In this document: positions 1 through 7,760 of the stretch, one piece after another
How positions within the stretch are numbered: position 1 is the stretch's first letter
How the letters are laid out: each line of letters begins with the position of its first letter
From: CBDDFQ01 sp965227035
Lineage (GTDB): Bacteria; Pseudomonadota; Gammaproteobacteria; Burkholderiales; Burkholderiaceae_C
NCBI GenBank assembly: GCA_965227035.1
Contig: OZ245724.1
Location: 2,294,001 to 2,358,000, forward strand
Direction: 5' to 3'
DNA length: 64,000 bases
Program-made: the position numbers and the translations under genes
Notes under the pieces: model-generated
Told to the model about the DNA's origin: nothing
The model's input: the letters and a program-made list of their open reading frames with translations, nothing else
Database searches by the model: none

Positions 1-51
1 CCGTCTTCATCGCCGTCAGAAGTTTTTCGGATTGCAGTCAAAGGAATAGTG

Positions 52-1206
52 ATGAGCAGCACCCTCGAAGCACCTACACCTGTCGCACCCGCCACGCCGG
101 AACGCGAAGCCGAAATGAAGGCGATGTACGCCGACATCAACGCGAAAAACATGTTCCCGTTCTGGGCCAAGCGCTCTGACGTCGAGCACGATGAAATCAA
201 ATCGCTGATGGACGGTGTCAAGGCCGTTCCGTTCTGCTGGAGCTACAAGCGCGATCTCGAACCGCTGATCCTGCAATCGGCCAAGCTGATCACGCATGTG
301 GATACCGACCGTCGCTCGCTGGTTCTGGTGAATCCGGGCTTGAAGCCGAAACGTGCGACCACGACCACGCTGTACACTGCCTACCGCCTGAACGATCCCA
401 ACGAAGTGATGCCTCCGCATCGCCACACCGCCAGCGCGATACGTCTCGGGCTGACCGGCCAGGAAAACTTCACCGGCGTCGAAGGCGAAGACATCGTGTT
501 CGGCCACGGCGACATGGTGCTCACCCCGCGCGACACCTGGCACAACCACGGCAACGTGGGCAACGAGCCAGCCATCAACCTGTCGGTACTCGATTTCCCG
601 TTGGTCGAAAGCCTGAACGCGCTGTTCTTCGAACACGACCTCAAGGAAGACGGAAAAATCGTGAAGAAGCAGACTGCTCGCTTCTCGCCCGATTACTCGT
701 CGCGCATGTACAGCGGCGGTGGTCTCACGCCCCGCTTCGTCGATCACAACCGCGGTGTCGGCGGCTCCTCGCCGATCTACGTGTATCGCTACGACCAAAT
801 TCGCGAAGCGCTCGAGCTGAACAAGGATTGGGACACCAACCCCTACGAAGGCCTGGCCATCGAGTACACCGACCCGATTCGCGGCGGCCCGGTCTACAAG
901 ACCATGACTTTCTTCATGCAGATGCTGCGCCCCGGTGAAAAAACACTTGCGCTCAAGCAGACCGCCAGCCTGTTGATTTCTCCGCTCGAAGGCTCATGCA
1001 AGTGCATCGTCGACGGCGTGCCGTTCGCAGTCGACAAATTCGACACCATGGCAGTGCCCGGCAACTGCTGGATGGAATTGCAGAACACCAGCGCAACCGA
1101 ACCCGCGATTCTTTTCGTGGCCAGCGACGAAAACGCGCTGAGCGCATTCGGTTTGCTGCAACGCTTCGGTCGTACCGCCGGCGGCGACACCATCCGTCTG
1201 GTCTAA
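52..1206 (+). CDS. Gentisate 1,2-dioxygenase-like bicupin protein
   Basis: A 384-residue cupin protein resembling gentisate and 1-hydroxy-2-naphthoate dioxygenases, which cleave a dihydroxylated aromatic ring next to a carboxylate with Fe(II) and O2. The N-terminal cupin carries the signature PPHRHTASAIR; His123, His125 and His164 are the expected iron ligands (by family analogy). The second cupin (about residues 285-370) shows no obvious metal-binding HxH. An AAGGA at 41-45 lies 6 nt before the ATG at 52 and only 3 nt before the GTG at 49, so I chose 52. It heads a same-strand cluster with a glutathione transferase, a GMC oxidoreductase and an aldehyde dehydrogenase, consistent with aromatic breakdown. 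The true substrate is unknown; the cluster could continue upstream of the window. Confidence 0.8.
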   Translation: MSSTLEAPTPVAPATPEREAEMKAMYADINAKNMFPFWAKRSDVEHDEIKSLMDGVKAVPFCWSYKRDLEPLILQSAKLITHVDTDRRSLVLVNPGLKPKRATTTTLYTAYRLNDPNEVMPPHRHTASAIRLGLTGQENFTGVEGEDIVFGHGDMVLTPRDTWHNHGNVGNEPAINLSVLDFPLVESLNALFFEHDLKEDGKIVKKQTARFSPDYSSRMYSGGGLTPRFVDHNRGVGGSSPIYVYRYDQIREALELNKDWDTNPYEGLAIEYTDPIRGGPVYKTMTFFMQMLRPGEKTLALKQTASLLISPLEGSCKCIVDGVPFAVDKFDTMAVPGNCWMELQNTSATEPAILFVASDENALSAFGLLQRFGRTAGGDTIRLV

Positions 1207-1215
1207 GGGGTTCAC

Positions 1216-2346
1216 TTGGCTCGTGCTTTCAACACGCGTTTGCTCAGTCATGTGGACTGCCAGGGTGGCGGTCAGGTCTGGGTCGACAAGAACATCATGT
1301 ACGTGTCGCACATGCGACCGCCGGATGGCACGTCCATCTACGACGTGACCGATCCGCGAAATCCCAAGCTGCTTCACAGAATGGAAGTGCCCATGGGCTG
1401 GCACTCGCATAAGGTGCGGGCTCAGGACGACATCATGATCGTCAACTACGAGAAGTTTCGCGAAGGCGCGCCGGACTTCGGCGGCGGCCTCGGCATCTTC
1501 GACGTGAAAGATCCATCCAAGCCCAAGCTGATCAACAAGTGGCAGGTGAGCAGTCGCGCTGGCGGAGTGCACCGCTTCAGCTTCGACGGTCGCTATGCGT
1601 ACATATCGCCCACCGCAGATGGCTTCGTGGGCAACATCATGAAGATCCTCGATTTGCAGAATCCATCGAAGCCCGAAGAGGTCTGCAGCTGGTGGATTCC
1701 GGGACAACATGTCGGGGGCGGCGAAGAGTATCCGTGGGACAACTTCGTTGCACCGCGATGCCATCACCCGCTTCGCATGGGCGATCGTTTGTACGTCTCG
1801 TACTGGCATCACGGATTCTTCATTCTCGACATTGCCGACATGTCGAATCCGAAGCTCATCTCGGGCGGTCAGACCAGCCCCGCGTTCCCGCATCCCACGC
1901 ACACCGCAATGCCGATTCCGTGGAAGCTGAAGGGTCGCGACATCATGATCAAGGCCGATGAAGACGTCGCGAAGCTGCGTCCTCATGCGCCGGGATTCAC
2001 CTGGATCTACGACATCACCAACGAGTACCAGCCGACGCCCATATCGACGTTTCAGGTGGAAGGACTCGACGTGGACGGCGCGCCGCAGGACATGATGATG
2101 GGCTGCCACCAGCCCTCGGAAAAGTTCTTCAGCAACATCATTCCGTTCGCCTGGTTCGCGCAAGGCATGCGGCTCGTAGATATTTCCGATCCGTTCAAGC
2201 CGAAGGAAGTCGGTTTCTACGAACCCGATATTCCGAGCGGATGCGCACGCGTCTCGTCGAACGACGTGACCATGGACGAGCGCGGCATCGTCTACCTGAT
2301 GGATCGCCAGCACGGGCTGGACATCATCGAATGCTTCCCCACTTGA
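1216..2346 (+). CDS. LVIVD-repeat beta-propeller protein
   Basis: A 376-residue protein built from about six LVIVD-type repeats of the form (I/V)xDxxxPxxPxxx, starting near residues 40, 93, 143, 202, 263 and 319, which predicts a beta-propeller. No signal peptide is visible, so it is probably cytoplasmic. It starts with TTG at 1216, preceded by AAGGGG at 1205-1210 with 5 nt spacing; no in-frame ATG gives a comparable N-terminus. It is rich in His and Trp, with His-rich stretches (WHSHK, HPTHTA) that might bind metal. It follows the cupin gene by 9 nt and is surely co-transcribed. The family has no settled function; selenium-binding-protein-like propellers are distant relatives at best. Confidence 0.85.
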   Translation: MARAFNTRLLSHVDCQGGGQVWVDKNIMYVSHMRPPDGTSIYDVTDPRNPKLLHRMEVPMGWHSHKVRAQDDIMIVNYEKFREGAPDFGGGLGIFDVKDPSKPKLINKWQVSSRAGGVHRFSFDGRYAYISPTADGFVGNIMKILDLQNPSKPEEVCSWWIPGQHVGGGEEYPWDNFVAPRCHHPLRMGDRLYVSYWHHGFFILDIADMSNPKLISGGQTSPAFPHPTHTAMPIPWKLKGRDIMIKADEDVAKLRPHAPGFTWIYDITNEYQPTPISTFQVEGLDVDGAPQDMMMGCHQPSEKFFSNIIPFAWFAQGMRLVDISDPFKPKEVGFYEPDIPSGCARVSSNDVTMDERGIVYLMDRQHGLDIIECFPT

Positions 2347-2372
2347 AACCAGACTGAAAAAGAGAAATTGAA

Positions 2373-2753
2373 ATGAGCGACGTTCAAGTCTTCGGCAAGA
2401 AGAATCCCAACCTTCCCTTTCATCCTGCAGTGCGCGCGGGCGACTTCGTGTTCCTGTCCGGTCAGGTCGCAAAAGACGAAGTGGGGAACATGATCTGCGG
2501 CAGCATCGAAGAAGAAACGCATGGCACGATCAAGGCCTGCCAGCGCATTCTCGAACTCGCAGGTTGCTCGCTGTCCGATGTGGTGAAGGTCACGACCTAC
2601 CTCGAAGACGCGCGCGATTTCGGCCGATACAACGGCGTGTTCAAGGAGTACTTCCCCGAGGGTCGGCTCGCACGCACGACCGTGGAAGCACGCGCTGCGA
2701 TCACCACCCGAATCGAAATCGAGATGACTGCATACAAGCCGCTCGCAAAATAA
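2373..2753 (+). CDS. RidA / YjgF family protein
   Basis: A 126-residue RidA-fold protein of normal family length. RidA enzymes hydrolyse reactive enamine/imine intermediates; other subfamilies act in catabolic pathways as deaminases or tautomerases. Visible family features are FLSGQVA near residue 30, a VVKVTTYLED strand, and the C-terminal RTTVEAR...IEIEMTAY stretch, whose Arg and Glu are the conserved pocket residues. It starts 26 nt after the LVIVD gene with a purine-rich AGAGAAA upstream of the ATG. Its presence within a catabolic operon suggests a pathway-specific imine, enamine or enol step rather than the general housekeeping RidA. Confidence 0.9.
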   Translation: MSDVQVFGKKNPNLPFHPAVRAGDFVFLSGQVAKDEVGNMICGSIEEETHGTIKACQRILELAGCSLSDVVKVTTYLEDARDFGRYNGVFKEYFPEGRLARTTVEARAAITTRIEIEMTAYKPLAK

Positions 2754-2755
2754 AA

Positions 2756-2810
2756 CCCATCGATTCAATCCATCGATTCAACCCATCCATCGAACTCATC
2801 CATCCATTCA
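2756..2810 (+). repeat. Short tandem repeat spacer (CCATCGATTCAA)
   Basis: The spacer between the RidA and GST genes is a degenerate tandem array. CCATCGATTCAA occurs at 2757-2768 and again at 2770-2781 (period 13), followed by partial CCATC units to about 2806. No promoter is evident. It looks like replication-slippage sequence and may simply act as an untranslated spacer inside the operon. Confidence 0.75.
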
Positions 2811-2827
2811 GAAATAAAGGAAGACAC

Positions 2828-3427
2828 ATGTACAAAGTTCTAGGTCGTGCCAACTCCGGCAACGTTCAAAAGGTTCTGTTCCTGCTCGAAGAACTGGGCT
2901 TGCCCTACGAGCGCGCCGACTACGGCCGCACCTTCGAAAACACGACCACTTCGGCCGAATACATCGCGATGAACCCGACGCAAAAAGTGCCGACCCTGGT
3001 CGATGGCGATCTGTCGATCTGGGAATCGCACACCATCCTGCGCTACATCGCATCGAAAGAAAAATCGAAGCTCTACCCCACCGATCTGGCGGCGCGCACT
3101 CAAGTCGAGCGCTGGATGGACTGGATGCTGGCCGCATTGAACGGCGCCTATCTGGGCGGCTTCAAGGATGCCAAGAAATCCGAAGCAGAACGTGCTCCCG
3201 ACACGGTCAAGAACCTCACTGCCGAACTCGCGATTCTCGAAAAGCAGCTCGGAAAAGTGCCCTACGTTGCAGGCAATGAATTCAGCCTGGCGGACGTCGC
3301 TTTCGCATCGGTCGTGAAGCGTTGTGTCGCGTTTCCGTTCGGCATGCCTGCAATGCCCAACATCGCCGCCTGGCTCGAAAAGATGAACAAGCTCGAATCG
3401 TTCAAGAAGGCAACTGCGGCGGGCTGA
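2828..3427 (+). CDS. Glutathione S-transferase family protein
   Basis: A 199-residue soluble GST. The N-terminal thioredoxin-like domain (residues 1-80) has GRANSGNVQKVL at the start, the NPTQKVPTLVD turn with its cis-proline, and the glutathione-binding WESHTILRYIA. The C-terminal helical domain carries the N-capping-box region FSLADV. I start it at ATG 2828, preceded by AGGAAGA; a longer open frame upstream is only read-through. It lacks the SSxSxRVR motif of zeta-class maleylpyruvate isomerases and looks more like theta/beta-type enzymes. In this operon a glutathione-dependent isomerisation, ring opening or ether cleavage of a catabolic intermediate is plausible. Confidence 0.9.
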   Translation: MYKVLGRANSGNVQKVLFLLEELGLPYERADYGRTFENTTTSAEYIAMNPTQKVPTLVDGDLSIWESHTILRYIASKEKSKLYPTDLAARTQVERWMDWMLAALNGAYLGGFKDAKKSEAERAPDTVKNLTAELAILEKQLGKVPYVAGNEFSLADVAFASVVKRCVAFPFGMPAMPNIAAWLEKMNKLESFKKATAAG

Positions 3428-3466
3428 TCGCTCGATCGGACACAAGCCACGAACGGACATCCACCC

Positions 3467-4309
3467 ATGCGTATTTCGCCAGACACCACGATGCCACCTA
3501 CTTCACCTCCACCGACCGCCGCGCCGCATATCGAAGCGCGCGGCGTCTCTGTCGACTTCACGCATGCGGGTATCACCAACCGCGTGTTGCACAACATCGA
3601 TCTGTCTGTCGAGCGTGGTGGTTTCGTGTCGCTGATCGGCCCGTCCGGTTGCGGCAAGAGCACGCTTTTGAAGGTGCTTGCCGGACTGCAACCGCCGACC
3701 GAAGGAACGGTGCAGGTGGCAGGTGTATCGCCGGCCGAAGCCGCACGTCAGCGCCGCATCGGTCTGGTCTTTCAGGAAGCTACCCTCATGCCCTGGAAGA
3801 ACTCCATCGACAACGTGAAGGTGTTGATGGAAGTGGCGTACAAGGATCGCGCGAAGTCCGAGATTGCCGACAAGGCAGCGGAGATGCTTCGTCTGGTCGG
3901 CCTCGAAAAGGCGGCCCTTAAACGCCCATCGCAGTTGTCCGGCGGCATGCGTCAGCGCGTGGCAATCGCACGCGCCCTGGCGATGGATCCCGAAGTACTC
4001 ATGATGGACGAGCCCTTCGGGGCGCTCGACGCGATCACGCGTGAAGAGATGAGCGAATTTCTGCTTGAAATCTGGGAGCGCACCGGCAAGACCATCGTGT
4101 TGGTGACCCATTCGATCGATGAAGCGGTGTTCCTGTCGAAACTGGTGAACGTGATGGGCACCGGCCCGGCGCGAATCATCGAAGCGATGCCGATCACCCT
4201 TCCCTACCCGCGTGTCGAAGACACGTATTCCATGCCGGAGTTCGCAGCCGCGTCCGGCCGTCTACGTCGACTGTTGAAAGACGGTCATAGCGCGAGGCCC
4301 ACCGTATGA
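3467..4309 (+). CDS. ABC importer ATPase, nitrate/sulfonate/taurine (SsuB/TauB) type
   Basis: A 280-residue nucleotide-binding subunit that would energise the importer formed with the next two genes. Walker A GPSGCGKST is at residues 58-66, the Q-loop at FQEATLMPW, the ABC signature LSGGMRQR at 157-164, Walker B with D-loop at about 177-188 (VLMMDEPFGALD), and the switch His in VTHSIDEA. The subfamily transports sulfonates, taurine, nitrate, thiamine precursors and, in catabolic clusters, aromatic acids. The stop overlaps the permease start by 4 nt (ATGA). The first about 20 residues are Pro/Thr-rich and precede the domain. Confidence 0.93.
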   Translation: MRISPDTTMPPTSPPPTAAPHIEARGVSVDFTHAGITNRVLHNIDLSVERGGFVSLIGPSGCGKSTLLKVLAGLQPPTEGTVQVAGVSPAEAARQRRIGLVFQEATLMPWKNSIDNVKVLMEVAYKDRAKSEIADKAAEMLRLVGLEKAALKRPSQLSGGMRQRVAIARALAMDPEVLMMDEPFGALDAITREEMSEFLLEIWERTGKTIVLVTHSIDEAVFLSKLVNVMGTGPARIIEAMPITLPYPRVEDTYSMPEFAAASGRLRRLLKDGHSARPTV

Positions 4310-5130
4310 GCGCCGTCATGACTCCAACTCCGCCGGTCACCCCACCGGTCAAAGCCGCCGCAGGCGAAAGCGCGTTCATGCGCGCCTTCCGTGCGCTGCA
4401 GCCCGCAATCATTTTGTCGATCGTCATCCTGATAGTTTGGGAAGGCATATCGCGCATCTTCAATTTGCCGCAGTTCGTGCTTCCTGCACCAAGCGCCATT
4501 GCGAAGATTCTCTGGACCAAGCAGGCAACCCTGTCTGTCGCGGCATGGGTCACCGCCGAAGAAATCATGTACGGCTTTCTGCTCTCCACGCTGGTGGGAA
4601 TGATCATCGCCGTACTGATCGCGCGATTCGAAAGTGCGGGCAAGGCGGTCTATCCGCTGATGGTGCTGTTCCAGAACGTGCCCAAGATCGCACTCGCACC
4701 GCTGTTCATTCTGTGGTTCGGCTACGACCTGACACCCAAGATTCTTCTTATCGTGGTGATGGCCTTTTTCCCGGTTGCATTGAACATGCTGGTCGGCCTT
4801 CGTTCCGCAGATCCGAACCTGGTCACGCTCATGCGAACGGTGGGCGCCACAAAAACTGAAATCCTGATGCGAGTTCAGATTCCGCATTCGCTGCCCTACC
4901 TCATGTCGGGAATCAAGATCGCGATCACGCTGTCCGTGATCGGCGCCATCGTGGGTGAATTCGCAGGTGCACAGGCCGGCCTCGGCTACATGATCCAGTT
5001 CGCTTCCACGCAGATGGAAACCTCGCTGGTGTTCGCCGCCCTCATCGAAATCTCACTGCTTGGAATGATCTTCTACTACGCCATCGAGTTCATCGAATGG
5101 AAGTGGATTTCATGGTCGCCCAAGCTTTAA
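4306..5130 (+). CDS. ABC importer permease, SsuC/TauC type
   Basis: A 274-residue inner-membrane permease with about six hydrophobic helices and the binding-protein-dependent transport EAA-like loop around residues 168-200 (LMRTVGATKTEILMRVQIP), which contacts the ATPase encoded just upstream. The ATG overlaps the ATPase stop, giving translational coupling. It forms the channel of the importer whose receptor is the next gene. An alternative start 5 codons in (ATG at 4318) would change little. Confidence 0.92.
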   Translation: MSAVMTPTPPVTPPVKAAAGESAFMRAFRALQPAIILSIVILIVWEGISRIFNLPQFVLPAPSAIAKILWTKQATLSVAAWVTAEEIMYGFLLSTLVGMIIAVLIARFESAGKAVYPLMVLFQNVPKIALAPLFILWFGYDLTPKILLIVVMAFFPVALNMLVGLRSADPNLVTLMRTVGATKTEILMRVQIPHSLPYLMSGIKIAITLSVIGAIVGEFAGAQAGLGYMIQFASTQMETSLVFAALIEISLLGMIFYYAIEFIEWKWISWSPKL

Positions 5131-5204
5131 AAAATCAATCGAAGTCGTTGTCATCAGTCTCCCTTGATATGTCCCTGCAATCCAATCCTGAAAGGATGAA
5201 AGTC

Positions 5205-6233
5205 GTGAAAACAAACCTCTCCCTGCTTCGTTGCTTCGCTGCGGTCACCGCTGCGTTCGCGATGGCCTCAAGCGCTTTCGCACAAAAAATGGATGACGTG
5301 ACGGTCCAGCTGGACTACGTCGTCCGCTCCGATCACGCGATGTTCTTCGTCGCTCGCGACAAGGGCTTCTTCGCGAAGAACGGCATCAACGTGACTGCCA
5401 TCCGCAAGGGTTCGGGCTCGGTCGATACGCTTCGCCTCGTGAGCAACGGCAATGCCGATTTCGGTTACGCCGACTTGCCCACCCTGCTGGTCGGTCGCAC
5501 GCAAGGCGTGACCGCTGTGGCACTGGCCGCAGTGAACCAGCGCAGCCCCATGGCGATGATTTCGGTGAAGTCGAAAAACCCGATCACCAAGCCACAAGAC
5601 CTGAAAGGCATGAACGTCGGTGTGCAGCTCTCCGGCTCAACCTACATCTTCCTGAAGGCGTTTCTGGCCGCCAACGGCATGACCATGAACGACATCAAGC
5701 AAAGCACCGTGTCGCCGCCGTACGAAAGTTTCCTGGTCCTCGGACGCGTCGACGCGGTTCCCGGATACCTGAATGCAGAAGTGCCGATCATCGAAGACAA
5801 GACCGGCGGTCCTGGCTCGCTGTCTGTGGTTCAAGGCTCCGACTTCGGTTATCACGCTTACGGATCCGGCATGTTCACCTCTGAAAAGATGATTGCCGAA
5901 AAGCCCGATCTCGTTCAGCGTTTCACCACCGCTTACCTGCAAGCGTTCGAATACGTCGCCACGAATCCGAAGGATGCAGTGGATGTGATCGTGAAGGCCA
6001 ACCCCGAGTACGCAGACAAGGTCGACCTGCTCACACGTCAGCTCAACGCGAACATGACCCGCAGCTTCTTCAGCGATTCCACCAAGACCAACGGCGTCGG
6101 CTACATCTCTGCCACGCAATGGAAAGAAACCGTGGAAACCCTGGCTGCGCAGGACGTCCTGCCCAAGGGCACCAGCGTCACCGCCGGCTACGACGTGAAG
6201 TTCCAGCAAGCTGCCAAGGCTTTCAAGAAGTAA
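5205..6233 (+). CDS. ABC importer substrate-binding protein (NMT1/SsuA-like)
   Basis: A secreted receptor of the NMT1/SsuA/ThiY class, about 342 residues when started at GTG 5205. That start lies 8 nt after AAAGGA (5191-5196) and gives a clean signal peptide (MKTNLSLLRCFAAV..., cleavage after SAFAQ). An ATG at 5196 and longer versions back to 5097 overlap the permease gene and put extra residues before the signal, so they are less likely. The mature protein begins with VQLDYVVRSDHAMFFVARDKGFF, typical of this class. It delivers the ligand to the permease and ATPase encoded upstream. The ligand is not predictable; an aromatic acid fits the neighbours. Confidence 0.9.
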   Translation: MKTNLSLLRCFAAVTAAFAMASSAFAQKMDDVTVQLDYVVRSDHAMFFVARDKGFFAKNGINVTAIRKGSGSVDTLRLVSNGNADFGYADLPTLLVGRTQGVTAVALAAVNQRSPMAMISVKSKNPITKPQDLKGMNVGVQLSGSTYIFLKAFLAANGMTMNDIKQSTVSPPYESFLVLGRVDAVPGYLNAEVPIIEDKTGGPGSLSVVQGSDFGYHAYGSGMFTSEKMIAEKPDLVQRFTTAYLQAFEYVATNPKDAVDVIVKANPEYADKVDLLTRQLNANMTRSFFSDSTKTNGVGYISATQWKETVETLAAQDVLPKGTSVTAGYDVKFQQAAKAFKK

Positions 6234-6260
6234 ATCGACCTATCAGTAATTGAATTAGCA

Positions 6261-7760
6261 ATGATCAACGAGCCCAAAGCTGCAGGTCCGCAAACTCCGG
6301 TCATTCCGGTGAACGACGGACTTTTCTATGGCGGTGCGTGGCACGCGCCGGCGTCCGGTGACTATCTCGAAGTCACCGATCCCGGCAGTGGCAAGCGCCT
6401 GGGACGCGCAGCGATCGCAACGTCGGCAGATGCCGATCTTGCAGTCGCTGCCGCGAAAAAAGGTTTCGCCGTCTGGCGCGACATCCCGCCCATGGAACGC
6501 AGCCGCAAGCTCAAGGCCATTGCCGCAAAACTCCGGCTGCATGCCGACGAGCTCGCGCTCCTCGATGCAGCCGATTGCGGAAACCCGGTCAAGGAGATGG
6601 CATCGGACGTGTTCGCTGCCGCCGCCCTGTTCGAGTTCTTCGCAGGTCTTGTGACCGAACTCAAAGGCGCTTCGATCCCGATGGGACCGGACGCCGTCAA
6701 TTTCTCGGTGCGCGAACCCTTGGGTGTGGTCGCGCGCATCGTCGCTTTCAATCATCCGTTCCTGTTCGCCGCCGCCAAGATGGCCGCGCCGCTCGCAGCA
6801 GGCAACGCCATCATCATCAAACCGCCGGAACAGGCGCCGCTGTCTGCGATTCGACTTGCGGAACTCATTGGCGACATGTTGCCGCCCGGCGTGTTCTCGA
6901 TTCTTCCCGGCGGACGCGAAGTCGGAATGGCATTGGTCGCGCACAAAGATGTCGCGATGATCGGACTGGTCGGAAGCGTTCCTACCGGACGTGCAGTCAT
7001 GAAGCTCGCAGCCGAACGCCTGAAGCCGGTGCTGCTAGAGCTGGGCGGCAAGAATGCGCTCATCGCGTTCCCCGATGTCGATCCGGAAGCCGTGGCTGCC
7101 GGCATCGTCGCTGGCATGAACTTCACCTGGTGCGGTCAGTCGTGTGGATCGACCAGCCGGGCTTTCGTGCACGCCGATATTTACGACGAGGTTGTTGCGA
7201 GCATCAAGGCACAGTGCGCCGCTTATGTGCCGGGCCTGCCGACCGATTACGCGACCACCATGGGTGCGCTCATCAACAAGCAGCAGTTCGACAAGGTGCT
7301 CGGCTATATCGACTCAGCCAAGAGCGAAGGCGCGACGCTGGTGTACGGGGGCAAGGTGCCGGCCGCGCCCGAGCTGAAAGACGGCTTTTATGTGGAGCCG
7401 ACCATCTTCGGCGACGTCACGCAAAACATGCGAATCGCTTCGGAAGAAATCTTCGGACCGGTACTGTCGGTGCTCAAGTGGACCGACGAAGCGGCCATGA
7501 TGGAACAAGTCAACAGCGTGGACTACGGCCTCACCTGCTCCATCTGGACCAACGATCTTGAAAAAGCACATCGCACCGCACAGCGCACCGAAGCCGGATT
7601 CGTCTGGATCAACGAAGTGGGCAAGCATTTCATTGGCGCGCCGTTCGGCGGCGTGAAACAGTCGGGAATCGGACGCGAAGAGTGTCTGGGTGAACTGCTT
7701 GCGTTCACGTCCGAGAAAAACATTCACATCAGCCTGAAGCGAGTTGCACCGAAGAAATGA
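6261..7760 (+). CDS. NAD(P)-dependent aldehyde dehydrogenase
   Basis: A 499-residue aldehyde dehydrogenase superfamily enzyme oxidising an aldehyde to its acid. The general base Glu260 (LELGGKN) and nucleophile Cys295 (GQSCGS) are 35 residues apart as expected. The cofactor motif GSVPTGRAVM and the C-terminal EEIFGPVLSV are also present. Only a weak ribosome site precedes the ATG at 6261, 27 nt after the receptor gene. It overlaps the following GMC oxidoreductase gene by 4 nt. Together the two suggest alcohol to aldehyde to acid oxidation feeding the cupin dioxygenase step (inference). Confidence 0.93.
   Translation: MINEPKAAGPQTPVIPVNDGLFYGGAWHAPASGDYLEVTDPGSGKRLGRAAIATSADADLAVAAAKKGFAVWRDIPPMERSRKLKAIAAKLRLHADELALLDAADCGNPVKEMASDVFAAAALFEFFAGLVTELKGASIPMGPDAVNFSVREPLGVVARIVAFNHPFLFAAAKMAAPLAAGNAIIIKPPEQAPLSAIRLAELIGDMLPPGVFSILPGGREVGMALVAHKDVAMIGLVGSVPTGRAVMKLAAERLKPVLLELGGKNALIAFPDVDPEAVAAGIVAGMNFTWCGQSCGSTSRAFVHADIYDEVVASIKAQCAAYVPGLPTDYATTMGALINKQQFDKVLGYIDSAKSEGATLVYGGKVPAAPELKDGFYVEPTIFGDVTQNMRIASEEIFGPVLSVLKWTDEAAMMEQVNSVDYGLTCSIWTNDLEKAHRTAQRTEAGFVWINEVGKHFIGAPFGGVKQSGIGREECLGELLAFTSEKNIHISLKRVAPKK

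Noticed and set aside
994..2472. 492-codon open frame on the minus strand opposite the LVIVD gene
   Set aside because: It is antisense to a gene with clear repeats and a ribosome site; its translation is Arg/His/Val-rich without family motifs, as expected from codon bias.
2564..2827. N-terminal extension of the GST frame
   Set aside because: It lies inside the RidA gene in another frame; AGGAAGA and the family N-terminus place the start at 2828.
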